Assembly (NCBI GenBank): GCA_902806565.1
Contig: CADCXA010000066.1
Span: forward strand, 1,116,001 to 1,180,000
Direction: 5' to 3'
DNA length: 64,000 nucleotides
DNA from: Hypoxylon rubiginosum
Lineage: Eukaryota; Ascomycota; Sordariomycetes; Xylariales; Hypoxylaceae
The notes below the pieces were generated by a model that saw only the letters and a list, made by a program, of their open reading frames with translations, was not told the DNA's origin and made no database searches. The number at the start of each line of letters is the position of its first letter. Within the stretch, counting starts at the first letter, position 1. A program made the position numbers and the translations under genes. This document shows positions 44,308 to 57,800 of the stretch, piece by piece.

Positions 44308-45345
44308 ATGAAATCCCAGGAGGAGCCCGCAGAGGATCCCATGCAGCCTGGTACTGTAAAAGATCCAATTGCCCAGTACTTTACCGAGCCTGTTACCGGA
44401 TCAGGGATACTAGATGCACGATACGACATTCAGATTCCTCGAGCGGGAAGACGTTCTGTCGTTTCATGGGAAGAGGATTTCAAAGGGGGTCCAGATATTT
44501 GTCCAAGAGCCCGGGGGGAAGAGGAGGCTTGTAAATGAGGGTGACTTCAGGGAGCGGCCCTTCACTGTTTCCGATACAGAAGAAAGTGAACAGGCGTCAT
44601 CTGTTGTACCTGTGGGCGACCTCGGATTCAGCGCCGCGCTAGCAGACTCTCTTCATCAACTTCGTGATTTTTATTCTTGTTGGGAGAATAACCAAGGCAG
44701 CCCCGAGAGTGAGCTATTCATGTCTGTCGAAGAACTCGAGGGACATCTGGGGCACAATGGAGAGGGGGCAGATACAATCGAGCAACTAGTCGGAGAGAAA
44801 ATGGAAGAAAGCTTCGAAAAGAGCCAAAAGGATGATGAAGACTACCTGCCACTTGACGCTTTTGAGGCCATATTTAACATCGAAACAATCAAATCGCTTG
44901 TCAAGGAAGCGTACCCGGAAAACACAAAGCTCATGTGGCTAAAGATGGTTGCCCAGATTGTAGGAAGTGAGCCCAATCAAAGCTATCGGCGGATTCTAGG
45001 GATTCTGGTCCTCATGAGTCGAATTTCTTATATGGACGATTTTATCAAAGAGGGTATTAAGGATTTCGATCTACCCATTAAGCGAATCCGTGGTAACGGC
45101 AAAGAATTCGGGACTCGCGGTGGCGCTCGAAATAGCACGCTTTTTAGCAGCTGGAACAGGAGCTCCGTCGAGCTTTTCTATGTCTACCAGAAAATGCTTT
45201 TCGTCCCGTTTTTTTCGACATCCAGGAAGATAAATTGTGTTCTTACGAGCTCGATTCCAACATCAGACTCCCCTGGAAATCTTACACGCAAAAGACGAGC
45301 GGCGGGAATGGACTGGTACACCGAGTCCAGATACATCCCAAGCAT

Positions 45346-45421
45346 CATAGCTTTAAGACACCCAGTGTAAGACCTCCAGAGTTCATAGCTTTAAGACACC
45401 CAGTGTAAGACCTCCAGAGTC
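45346..45421. repeat. Perfect 38-bp tandem duplication
   Basis: Two 38-bp copies (45346-45383 and 45384-45421) starting catagctttaagacacccag, identical except for the last base. They lie in the kinase relic and bring a stop into the reading frame. Confidence 0.93.
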
Positions 45422-45818
45422 TTGTCACTTACTGATCTCACAATAACCGAGTTTGAAAAGGACCCAGAGAAACCTCCGTACTTCGCCTTGAAGGAGATAT
45501 CCGCGTTTGACCGGGTTGCGTATCGGCGGGAACTCTGGGCTCTGCAAAAGTCGACATACCAGACACAAAGAGAAAAGCACCTCATCAAGCTCCTCCTCAC
45601 TTTTGAGCACGGAGATAAGTGCTATCTCCTCTTCGAGTGGGCGGATGGTAACCTTGCAGAGTTCTGGAATCAATCCGACATAACACCTGCTCCCTCAGAC
45701 GCATGGGCAGTCCGACAATGTCTCGGTATCTCCAACGCAATCAAGCGTATACACGGGCTCACGACATGGCAGAAGAAGCAGAGATCCATAGGATCCGAGA
45801 ACGATGACGAGCGTGGAT

Positions 45819-45840
45819 GGGGACGACACGGGGACGACAC
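45819..45840. repeat. 11-bp tandem duplication inside the kinase catalytic loop
   Basis: ggggacgacac occurs twice in a row (45819-45829, 45830-45840). With one copy the sequence reads through W-GRHGDIKPNNILWF; with two it shifts to a frame lacking the motif. This is a direct view of a disabling slip duplication. Confidence 0.92.
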
Positions 45841-45889
45841 GGGGACATTAAACCAAACAACATCTTGTGGTTCTCTGCGTACGGTAGTG

Positions 45890-46216
45890 ACCCTCAACAT
45901 GTTCTGCGCCGTCACCTCGTTGTATCGGATCGTCTTCGGCGTCCTCTCAGTGCTACTCAGCGCCATGCAGGTCGCTTTGGCGGCGGTACCACTTATCGAT
46001 GCCTCCAGCGGGTCGTGGTTCGATTTCGCGCTGGTGTCTCGGGAATTCTCGATCTTCACGTTGGTCGTCGCCGCTGTCATCATTTGCTATCTTTTACTGG
46101 ATCTGATAACCCTGGTATCTCGAGAAACTGTTTTCGCCTTGAAGGACCTGTATCGTAAGAGGCGGTCAAACAAGAGAATAAATAAAGGCACCGAATGCCT
46201 ACCTACCTCCTCCTAG
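45890..46216 (+). other. Open frame with two hydrophobic segments
   Basis: Downstream of the kinase catalytic loop, the frame shifted by the 11-bp duplication stays open and encodes two hydrophobic stretches (FCAVTSLYRIVFGVLSVLLS and FSIFTLVVAAVIICYLLLDL) and a basic tail (YRKRRSNKRINKG). The kinase's own frame here shows no DFG or APE motif. Either a separate membrane protein exon was joined to the kinase fragment, or this is chance. No start or splice site settles it. Confidence 0.3.
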
Positions 46217-46315
46217 ATAGGTGCGTACATGCAAATGAAGCTGAAACCAAGAAAAGAATGAGCGTCCCTGTCTTTTATTGAAGGTATCAGGCTTGACTTC
46301 ATGCGGTTGTTATTA

Positions 46316-46352
46316 ACCTACCTACCTACCTACCTAAGGTAGGTAGGTAGCT
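46316..46352. repeat. CCTA microsatellite forming a palindrome
   Basis: (cctac/cta)n runs into its own complement (acctacctacctacctaaggtaggtaggtag), giving a 16-bp-arm hairpin centred near 46336. Related short cctacc/ggtagg words occur elsewhere in the window (21246, 32980). Confidence 0.85.
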
Positions 46353-46795
46353 TTCGAGGCGGCTTGGGACCAGCATTTGGTCTCACATATACGGGGTGCC
46401 CTGAGTGCCTGAGGTTTAGGAGGGGTCTTGCCTTACATAGCCCCGCGTGCTTACGTCCAGTTGCCTACGCAGGTCGCAGGACGGGTTTATGTGTGCCCGA
46501 ATATTGATAACTTCCATCAAGATGTCAAATTGGTGGTGCTCACAGTGTGGCTGGGTGCTGCAAGAGAAGGTCCTTTTTCGACGCACCATCTTCTTCAGCT
46601 CAACTCAAATCTATTGGGATTGGACTTATAGTAACGCTCCTTAAAAGTCTTTTTTCTTTTATTAGACATCCAATTGGTATCGTTCACCGGAACCCCTTTC
46701 TCCAACCGTGCCGGCGCGGATGGGTAACACAGACGGTATTAATATATAGAGTAAACCTTAGAAACACACAGCATTCCTGAGGGGTATCTATGCCA

Positions 46796-47304
46796 TTAAC
46801 ACTTCGATATCCGGGCTTCAATCAGTATTTTCTCAGCCATCTTTATGTCTTTCAATCGCCGGTCGTAATCATCCCCTACACGTCCTATTGAGAGATCCAT
46901 CTCAGGGTCTTCGTCGTTGTGGCAATCGTCCTGTGTTCCCATTTAGATGATTGGTCTAGGCAATGAACTGTACGACTTACGAATTGACTACCCGCTGCTT
47001 CCGTATTGACGTATATGACATATTTGTTCTTGATATAATATATCTTAAACTACTTGTCTCCAAATCTAGCGGCTGGAGTTTCTAACAAGTCTCGAAGGTG
47101 TATGAAATCGGGATGTTCGGTCAGAACAACATGCGTTGAATCTTTTCGCACAAATTTCAATGAAGATTGTGGCATTGCGGAGGACTTGAAGGGGCGGATG
47201 AAAGGTTGGCGACTTTCAATTTTGCTTGTAGGCGGCTGGAATCGCGACAGTGAAGGACGATGGAGGCTGCCAAACTTATGAGATGCGCGACTGGCAGTGC
47301 GCAT
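46796..47304 (-). pseudogene. Two-exon hypothetical gene with one in-frame amber codon
   Basis: Exon 1 is 47304-46981 and exon 2 46930-46796, separated by a 50-nt GTAAGT...CACAG intron; joined, they make 153 codons. ATG 47304 opens a serine/arginine-rich, acid-free stretch (MRTASRASHKFGSLHRPSL) that looks like a mitochondrial presequence. The body reads VVLTEHPDFIHLRDLLETPA, then RFGDK-TAG-FKIYYIKNKYVIYVNTEA, and across the splice GSQFDDCHNDEDPEMDLSIG, ending AEKILIEARISKC. The only defect is TAG at codon 85 (47052-47050). Frame, splice signals and composition all support a real gene that either carries a recent nonsense change (CAG to TAG) or is read through. Family not recognised. It lies between two kinase relics near the AT-rich block. 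Confidence 0.55.
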
Positions 47305-47772
47305 TGCACAGTACTTAGGTACCTATATAATAAATATTCAACGGTCAACCGCACCAGTGCCACCTGGGCATGCCGTATGGAGAGCCTTAATGACTGTGGA
47401 TTTCCCACATCTGCGTAGCCTGACACACCGAAATGACCTACCTAAGGTAAGGGATAGCTCACCCTTTATGAGTGACTCTTACACTCGGGTTAACCTATGT
47501 TGCTAAGACCACGTCCAGAGGGATGTAGGTAGACAAGAGCCTACTTCCCAGATTACGCCTACATAGGTGTGTAGGTGTGATCCGCAGTCAGCCATGTTGT
47601 GACAGAGCCTGTCTCTTGGTAAGGCGTGATACCACTGTGTTTGCTAAAGGCTATACCTGGGCTTGCTCATGGTGTGGTCACCTCGGCCTCCTCACTAGGA
47701 TCATAAGGGATTGGTTCACCAAGGGAAGATGGTCTGGATGCAGCTATCCAGAGGCCCTCAAGCCTTTGGCTT

Positions 47773-48012
47773 TTGACTATTGGCTACATATTTAGCAAAT
47801 ACACCCCAGATAAGTGCAATCTCCTTTTCGCATGGGCAAATGGTAGTCTTATTCAAGACGCGATGCTCATTGTCGAGCCGAAAAAGCGATGGAAGATTGA
47901 CCAAATCTGCACCGAAATCTGCCGGACCAAGGAGTCACTAGAGCCGACAATCGAGTTGAACGACATTGTTGATGTTACACCAAGTGGAACAACTCCTGAG
48001 TTACGTAGGTAA
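47773..48012 (+). pseudogene. Second kinase relic, internally deleted
   Basis: The open frame includes DKCNLLFAWANGSL, closely matching DKCYLLFEWADGNL of the kinase relic 2 kb upstream, but passes directly to MLIVEPKKRWKIDQICTEIC, the pattern of the C-terminal end of a kinase domain (M-L-x-x-x-P-x-x-R). The middle of the domain (catalytic loop, DFG, APE) is missing, and LLATY, expected just before, is found in another frame at about 47780. This is an internally deleted paralogue. Confidence 0.6.
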
Positions 48013-51000
48013 CTTAACGAAACGCCATCGTCAGAGAGCATAGGAATTGCTGAAATGAATCCTCTCGACTCACAGGCTAGTTGCACTGACATCGAAAAGT
48101 CGTGGAGACAGCATCTCAAGATCTGCGTAACATAATAATGATAGATTGTATTGCGAAACAAGGTGGAGGGATACACCCAGAGAGCCCTGCAAGTTCAGAG
48201 GCAGGCGAGGAAGAAAAATAACAGCAGGACCATTCAATGATGATACATGAAACAGGCAAGACGCTTGATGCTAGTACTAAAAAAGATACCCAAAATGTTA
48301 CGCATGCGACAGAGCCTTATGTTTAAGATAGACCGTGTATATTTATACTAGCTGCGCAACCCGGCTGTGCAAGCACAGTTAAGAGGGAAACTATAGGTTT
48401 TTTTTATAAATTATATAAGCATTTTATTATTACACTATATTAACTTCATGTAATTTAAATTAATTAGAATTTATCTATAAAAATATAAAATAAAAATTAT
48501 AAAATTAATATTTAATTATTAAGTTTATTATTTTTTATTAAAACTTTTTATTAATTTATATTATTTTTTTTTAATTAATATATTTATATTAATTATTTTA
48601 TTTACACTTTATACCTTATATTTATATTTATATTTATTTTTTTTAAACTTTTATTTAAATTTTATTATTTTTTTTCTTAGAAATTTTTTAATTAATAATT
48701 ATTATTTTTTTTAATTATTAAAATATTATTATATTTATATTTATTAAAATTTTATTTATTATTAACTTAAATATTATTATTATTATTAATAAAATTATTA
48801 AATAATAAAACTAAGTTAATATTTAATTTAAATATAATATTATTAAATATAAATTTAAATTATTTAATTTTAATATAAGTTAAAATTAATATTAATTTTA
48901 TATATTTTACTTTTAACTTTTTATTAGTTTTAAACTTTTTTTTATAATTATTATTATTAGTTATTAACTTTAATTTATTTTATTTTTATATAATAAAAGT
49001 TTTTTTATAATATTAATAATAAATATTAAAATTATTATTATTAAATTTTAAATTTAAATTTAAAAAACTTTTTTTTAAAACTAAAAAATAATATTTATAA
49101 TTATTTTTTAACTATTAATTTTTTAACTTTAAGTTTTTTAACTTCAGGTTTTTTAATTGTTAATTTTTATCTTATTTTTTCTTTTTTTTTTAATTATTTA
49201 TTTTTAGTATTTCTACTTATAGCTTATATATTTTAATTAAAATCTTTAATAACTTTTACTTATAATATTTATCTTTTTAAAATTCTATTAATAGTAAATT
49301 AAATTTTTAATTTTTTATCACTTTTTTATTTTTAAATAATAAAGTTATTTTATTATATATTAAACTTTAAGTAAAACATATAAATATATATTAAAAAAAC
49401 GCTTTTAAAATAAAATAACATTTAATATTATAATAAAAATTTAAATATAATAAATTTTTATTAATAAAAAATCCTGGTAAATTTAATATATAAATTTATA
49501 ATATATATAACTTATTTAATTTACTATTTTTATTTTTATTTTTTTTTAACATTATAATTATATAGTTATAATTAAATAAATAATAAATATTATTTTAAAT
49601 TATTATTTAATTTTTATTATTATTAAAAAAGTTATTTATATTTAAAAATAAAATTATAAAATTTTATATATAATAATTATTAAATTAAATTAAATATATT
49701 TTTAATATAATATAAGTTATTTTAATTTTAATTAACACTTTTATAAAATAATAAATCTTAATTAAAAAATTATAACTACTTATTAATTTTTTTAAATTTA
49801 TTATAATTTTAATAATTAAAACTTATAAAAATACTTTTTTATTATTTAAAATTAATTTATTTAAAGTTAATTTATTTAAAATTAACTTATTTAAAATTAA
49901 TTTACTTATAATTAATTTATTATATTTATATTTTAAACTTATTATTTTTTTTATAATAAAAATAAAACGGTAAATATTACTTATTAATTAAAATTTAAAT
50001 AAAAAATATAATTATTTATTAATATTATTTTATTAATAAACTTAAATAATTATTATAATATTATAATAAAAAAATATTTAATATTATTTATTAGTTAAAT
50101 TTATTAATAATTATTAAATAACAGGATTTTATAGTTAAATATAATAAATAATTTATTTTTAAAAGTTTTTAAAATATAAAAATTATATTTATTTTTATAT
50201 ATTTATAATATATTAATATTTTTCTTTACCATTAAATATTAATAGTTATTAGTAATAATAATATAAATAATATAAACTATTTTATAGTTAATATTAAAAA
50301 TTATATTAAAATAATTTAAAAAATTAAAATTAAATAATAGCTTTATTTTTAAATATTTTAAATAATATATATTAAGTTTATATTATAATTATATATATAA
50401 ATTATATAAAAGTAACTTATAAATTAAATAATATAATTTATTAATATTATTTATCTTTAAATATATAAATATAATATATATAAATTTAAATATATATAAA
50501 TAATAAAAAATTATATTTATTATAATATAAATAAAACTATAAAAATTTATTTATATAAATTATATAAGTATTTATTTAAATAAATAATAAGTTATTTTAA
50601 AATTTAAAATATTAATAATTTATTATTTATTTATATATATAAATAAGTTATATAACATATAAATATTTTTTAATGTTATTTTAATTTTTTATTTTTTATT
50701 TCGGTATTTACTTTTTATTAATATACTTTTTATTAATATAAAATATAAAATAAATTTAAAAGAAAAATTTATAGTTATTACGCTTTTTAATAATAATAAT
50801 AATATATTTAATTAAATTTAAAAAGTTATTTATATTTTTTATTTTAAATATAATTTATTATATATATTAATTATTTTATATATTATTAATAATAATAAAC
50901 TTTATTATTTATTATTTTATAAAATTTATATAATTATTATTAAAAATATTTAAAATAATATTAAAAATATATAAAAATTATATTTTTTTTTATTTATTAA

Positions 51001-51767
51001 TTAAACTATTTTTTATTTACTAGTATCTTAAAATAATTTAATTAATACTAGGATTTATTATTTTTATATTTTTTATAAAAATTATATAAATATAAATTAT
51101 ATATTTAAATATTATAATTAACTTTAAATATTATATATATATATTTATATTAATTATTTTTATTATAATTAATATATTATATTTAGTAATTTCTTTTTAA
51201 AAGTATTAGCTTTTTTTTTATAAAAATATATTTAAGCGATAAAAAAATATATATATTAATAATTTATTTAACCGTATTAATTTTAAATTTAATTTTAATC
51301 GTAATTATTACGCTTTTATATTATAATTAATAAAACTGGAAAATAATTATATTATATTTAAAATTATAAATCTTTAGTTATTAATTAATTAAATATATAT
51401 ATACTTTATAAAAAATTTATTAAACGTTATTTATATTTCTTTTTTTAATTATATGTTTTTTATTAAAACTTTTATTATATTTAAAATAAAAATTATATTA
51501 TTATTTATTTAAAATTAAACTTTAAATAAAAAAATAAATTTTATTTAATATTATATATTTTTTAATTATTAATTAAGTATTATAATATAAACATTAAAAT
51601 ATATATATTATTTTATAATTATTTTTTTTATTTAATTTTTTTTTAATTTATTTAATACGTATTAAATAAATAAAGCTTAATAATAATAATAATTTTAAGT
51701 ATTTTTTTTAAAAATATTATTATAAAAAATTAATATTTTTAATATATATTAAGTAATTTAAATTTAT

Positions 51768-51785
51768 TAATAATAATAATAATAA

Positions 51786-51831
<46 letters not shown>
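51768..51831. repeat. AAT trinucleotide microsatellite
   Basis: About 20 AAT units interrupted once by AAAAAT, inside the AT-rich block. It looks younger than its surroundings because the units are uniform. Confidence 0.85.
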
Positions 51832-51833
<2 letters not shown>

Positions 51834-54800
51834 TTTTAACTTTTTTTTTTTTAATAACTTAAATAATAACTTTTAATTTAACTAAAAAAAAAAAACCAAA
51901 CTTAATTTTTTATATTTAAATATTAAAATTAAACTTATATTATTTTATTTGCTTATTAATTTTAATTTTATTTTAAAGTTATTTATATTTATACTTAATT
52001 TAATAAATAATAATAATTAAAATTTAAATTATTATAAAAATTATTTTATTTTAACTACTTTTTATATAATTTTTATTAATACCAGGTTTTTTATTAATAT
52101 TAAATCCTTTATTAATATTAATCTTAAAATTAATTATAAAGTTACTTTTAAATATATTTATAATAATTATATTTATTAAAAGGTTTAATTTTTTTTAATA
52201 TTTTATTTATAAAAAATTAAGTTTTTTTTAATATATTATAATTAAAAAAATTAAATTTCTTTTTATATATTATTTTTTTATATATATAATTTATAATATT
52301 TTTTAAATAAATATTTCTATAAAAATAATATTTTATAAAATATATATATATAAATAAAAAAAAAACGATTTAATAAATTAGTTTATTATTTTATATATTA
52401 TTTAATAGGAATTTTAAGTTAATATTTTTTTATATTTTTAAAATATAAAACCTTTTTTTATATTATAACTTTATAATATAAAACTAAAAACATTTAATTA
52501 AATAATCCCTACTTATTTAAAGTTTATTTTTAATATTAACTAGTTTTATAATTATAATTTATTTAAAACCTTTATTTTTATTATTATTTTATATATATTT
52601 TAAACTGGTTTATTTTTAACGTATAATATATATTTAATTATTATATATTCTTTTAAATTATTATTAAAATATAATTTATATAATATTAATTTTAAATTAT
52701 TTAGTATTTTTTTTATTTATTTAATTTAAATAATTATCTAGTTTAAACTTTTAGATTTTATAAATTTTTATAATTATTTTTAATTAATATTATTTAAGTT
52801 TATATAGTTTATAAGATTTTTTCCTGGTTTATAAAAAATGTTTTTTAAAAAACCTTATTAATTTTAAAAAATTCTTTAATTTTATTTTAACTTTTCTATA
52901 TTATAAAAATAATATTTATAATAATTATTATTATTAAGTTAAAAAAACGGTTTTATAATTTTATAAGTTAAAATAATAATAATTAATATATTGGTTTTTA
53001 TTTATTAAACTTATTATTTTATAATATAAACCATTTTAACTTTTTTAAGCTTAATTAAAAATAAATATTAACTTTAAATTAAAATAAATTAAATTATTTT
53101 TCGGTTTTATTTTATATATTTAAAATTTTTTATTATATTAATAAAAATAATAATTATTTTATGTTAAAAAATAATAAAAATTTAATTAAATATATATAAT
53201 AAGTTTTAATTAAAATTAAAAAAATAAAAATAAATAATATTATAGTTTTAATATTTAATAATTTATATATATATTAAACTTTATTATTTTCTTAAATAAA
53301 CATTTTATTAATAATTTAATAACTTATTATTAAATAAACCCTTTTATTAAATATATAATATAAAAACTAAGTTTATTACTATAAAAAAATTAAGTTAAAT
53401 AAAACGCTAATTATTAATTATAAAAATAAGTTTATATTAGTTTTTTTTAATTAATTTAAAAGTTTTAATTATTATTAGTTACTTATATATAAATATATAA
53501 TATTATTTTACCTTTAAAATAAAACTATATTAATTATAAAACAAATAATAATAAATTTTAATATTATATTATTTTACTTAATTATTTTAATAATATATAT
53601 ACTGGTTATTATTATAATAATACTAAAAATAAATGCTTTTATTAATTTAATATATAATATATAAATATTAATAAACCTAAATAATAATAATTAATTTTTT
53701 TAATAACTATTAATAAATATATTAAAATAAATAATATATTAATTAATATTTTTATATTAATTTTAATTTTTTTTTAATATAACTTTCCGTTATTAATAAT
53801 TAAAAAAAATATAAAACTTATAACAAAATAAAAGTTAATTAACATTTATTTATTTAAAATAATTAAAATAATTTATAACCTATTATTTTAATTATTTAAT
53901 ATAATAAAAAAAATAAAATAATTAAAATATAATAAAATTTTTTATTTTAAAAAGTAAAAATAAATTAAATAATTAATTAAAAACATTTTATATATATATT
54001 AAATATAATATTATTTATAATATTTTCTTTTAATTATTTATTAATTTTTATAAAACTTTAAAATATATAATATTTAATAATTTATTAAACTTTATTTTTA
54101 ATATTTTTAAAACTTTTAACCCTTAAATAAACTTAACTTTTAATATAATTATATAAAATTACTTATATATAAATATAAAAATCTTTTAATTAATATTAAT
54201 TATATTAAAAGATTATTCTTATAATTTATTTATAATTATAATAAAATAAATTAATATTAAAAACTATTATTTAAATTATATAAATAACTAGTTTTTATTA
54301 TTTTAAATTAATTTAACTTTTAATAAAACATGTTTTATTTTATTAAATAATTTATTAAAAATCTTAACTTTTATATTATATTTATTAAACTAAATTATAA
54401 TTATTTAAATACCGTTATAAAAACCTTAATTAGAATTTAAATTATATAATATTATAATAAAAAAATTAACTTTTAATTTTAATTTAACTAGTAATATCTT
54501 TTTTAACTATAAAACTTAAATTATTTTAATTAATGTTTTTTTAACTTATTAGTTATTTATTTTAATAAATTTATTTATTAAAAGGTATTTTTATTTTTTT
54601 TTAAAGATATTAAATAATAAATTATTATTAATCTTTTATATAAATATATTATATATAAATAAAATAAATTTAAAAATAAAAATATTTAAATTATATAATA
54701 TATTATTTAAAACTTTTTTTAAGTAAATATAATTATAAAAATTTTTAATATTATTAAACATTTTTATTATATTAAATAATAATATTAATTTATTAGTTTT

Positions 54801-57800
54801 AAAGTTATAAAAAATTATTTAAAATTATTATAAAAACTTTATATTTTTTATATTATTTTATTAAACCTTTATATTTTTTATTAAATATAACTTTTAAAAC
54901 TTAAATTATAAAAATAAATTTTATAAATAAACGTTAATAATTTATAATTTTAATTTCTTTTTAATTATAAATAGGATTTATATAAAATCTTTTTTAAATA
55001 AAATAAACATTTTATTAAATAAAAATTAATTTTTTTATATATTATATAATATTTTATAAACTATTTTAAATATATATTTATATTATATAATAATTTTATT
55101 TTAAATAATTAACAATATTTATTAAAAAAAATTCGCTTTTATTAATTTTTTTTAAATATTATATATTAAATTATTATTTAAAGTAATAAAAATTTTAAAC
55201 TATAAATAAGTAATTTTTTTATTAAATAATAAAAGCGTTATAATATTAAATAAAGTTATATATAATATAACTTTTTCTTTTAATTAATAATAATAATAAA
55301 ATATTAAATATAAAAAAGTTTTTTTAGTTTTAATTAAATTTTATAAATAAAAATATATAAAAAAAAAAGTTTATTTAATAATTATTATAATAATATTATA
55401 TATAACATATTAACTATTATTTAATATTAAAAACGTTTTATTATATAAACTTATTTTAATATTATAATTATAATTTAACTTTTTTTTAAATAAATAATTA
55501 ATATAAACCTTTTTTTAATTAAATTAAAATAAAAAAAAACCTATTTTATTTTAATTTTTTAAGTTTATAACAATTATTTTAATTAAATATAAATTATAAT
55601 TTAAATAAATAATTTTAATTAAATTAAATAGGCTTTATATTTTATTAAATATTTATATTAAATTATTATATATAAACTTTTAAAACTTATTTTAAATATA
55701 AATTAAATTCTAAATATTATTTTTTTATAAAATATATATAAAAATAACTTTTAATTAATTACTAGTTAAAGATATTTACACTTTTTTAAAGAAATTCTTT
55801 TAATAGTTATTATTTTTTAAAAAACCTTAAGCCTGGTAGGTGTTTTAAAATATTAAATATTAAATATTATTATATTTTATTAAATTAAATTAACTTTTAA
55901 CTTTAAAAATTAAAATAAAAAATATTTATAAATAAAATCTTTTACTAGTTTTTAAGTAAATAAAATATATTTAATTAAGCTTCTTTATTATTTTTCGCTT
56001 ATATTTTATTTATTTTTTTTTTATATATTATTAAAATAAATATAAAAAATCTTAGTATAAAATATTTTAATTATCCTTATAAACCTTATTATATTTAAAT
56101 TATATTATAAAAGTTATATAGTTTTATTTTAAGGTTTTTATTATTAATTTAAAACTATTTTTAATATAATATTTTATTTTATTTTTCTTTTTTAAATAAA
56201 TAACTAAAAATTAAATAAATAAATATATATTATAAATTAAAAATTTTAAAAAATAATATATTAATTTATATAGTTTAATAAAACAGCTATATAAATATTT
56301 ATTGATTTTATTATAAAATTAATCTTAATTTTAATTTTATTATAATAATATTTTCTTTTAATATAAATAAATTATAATTTAATTATTATTTTTATAAATA
56401 TATTTATAAATATATTTAACTGTTTTTATAATAATATAAATTTTAATATTAATATACGTTTAATATTTTTAGTTAAAAAAAAAATTATATAATATTACTT
56501 AATTATTATTTTATTTTATTAGTTTTAAATAACTTAAAATTTTAATATATAATTTTTATTTATATATTAAATATTTATTTAATTTAATTATAATTTTAAA
56601 GTAAAATAACTTTGGAAAATTCTTAGAATAATAATTTTTAATTATATAAAATAATTTTAAATTTATTATATTATAAAATTTATATATTATATTAAATAAT
56701 ATTATTTATTATAAGATACTATTTAAATTAATATTAATCCCTGGAATTTTAATTTATATAATATAATTAATATTTATAGATTTTATAAATTAATTACAAT
56801 TTAATAATAATAAAAAAATTAAATAATATATATAAAATAAGTTTTTTTTTTAATATTTAATTATTTAAATTATATTATAATATTTATTAAAACAGTTTTT
56901 TTTAATAATATTATTTAAAAATACCTTTTATTTTTAATTAAAAATATAAATATTAATATTAAGTTAATTACTTATAATTTAATTTAAATTAATAATAAAA
57001 ATAATAAAAAAAATCGGTTAATTTAAATAATAAATAATAACTATTAAGTTTTAATAATAACAAGATATAAATCTTTTATTACTAATAAATAAAAATGGTA
57101 AATATATATTATAGTTAATATTAATTAAATTAATGTTTTTAATTAAAATAATATTATAAAAACTATTTTAAAAAACCTTTTATAAATTATTTTATTTATA
57201 TTTTAATTATTTTAAAGCGACTTATTTTATAATAACTTAAATATTAATTAAATATTACTAAAAAAGTTAACTAAATATAAATAAAATTAATGTTTTTTAT
57301 TTATAATTATATAAATAATATTAAAAATATTACCGTAAAAATAAATTCCTTTTTTTATAATTTTTATTATAAAATTATATATTTAAATTTAACTAATTTT
57401 TTTATATAATTATATTAATATATAAATAAATAATATATATATTAAATAATTTATAGAAATATATATATATAAAAATAACATTTTTTTTATAACAGTTTAT
57501 TTAGTTAAAATAATTTCTTTTTATTATTAATCTTTTTTTACGGCGTTTAAAATAATATTAATAATATTTTTAATCTTTAAAAAGTTTTTATATTACTAAT
57601 TTACACCCTTCTTAAAAATCACATTTAAATTAAATTTTAATATAAATTAAATTATAAAATTATTTATATTTAAATCTTTTAAATTATCTATGGTTTTTTA
57701 TATTTATTTTTAAGTTATAATATACTTTTTAATATATAAATTATTTATATAAATCTTTTTAAAAAATTACATTAAAATATCTAAGTTTAAATTATTATTA

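Larger units (their letters stand above)
44414..45889 (+). pseudogene. Fungal Ser/Thr kinase-like gene, broken by frameshifts
   Basis: The first frame (from ATG 44414) gives FRFLEREDVLSF and a helical region ending YLPLDAFEAIFNIETIKSLV and LFYVYQKMLFVP. At a T7 run (45209-45215) homology moves one frame: DIQEDKLCSYELDSNIRLPW and GGNGLVHRVQIHPKHHSF, the glycine-loop region. A 38-bp tandem duplication follows (45346-45421). Homology then resumes in another frame: PYFALKEISAFDRVAYRREL (VAIK-type lysine), HLIKLLLTFEHGDKCYLLFE, WADGNL. The catalytic loop GRHGDIKPNNILWF is split by an 11-bp duplication (45819-45840). No DFG or APE segment follows. The family is the fungal expanded kinase type with 'RHGDIKPENILWF'. 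At least three or four lesions make it a pseudogene. An upstream frame (44308-44538) could be its lost first exon. Confidence 0.75.

Noticed and set aside
51768..51831. AAT microsatellite or direct repeats in the AT block as a CRISPR array
   Set aside because: Eukaryotic context, no constant repeat with unique spacers.
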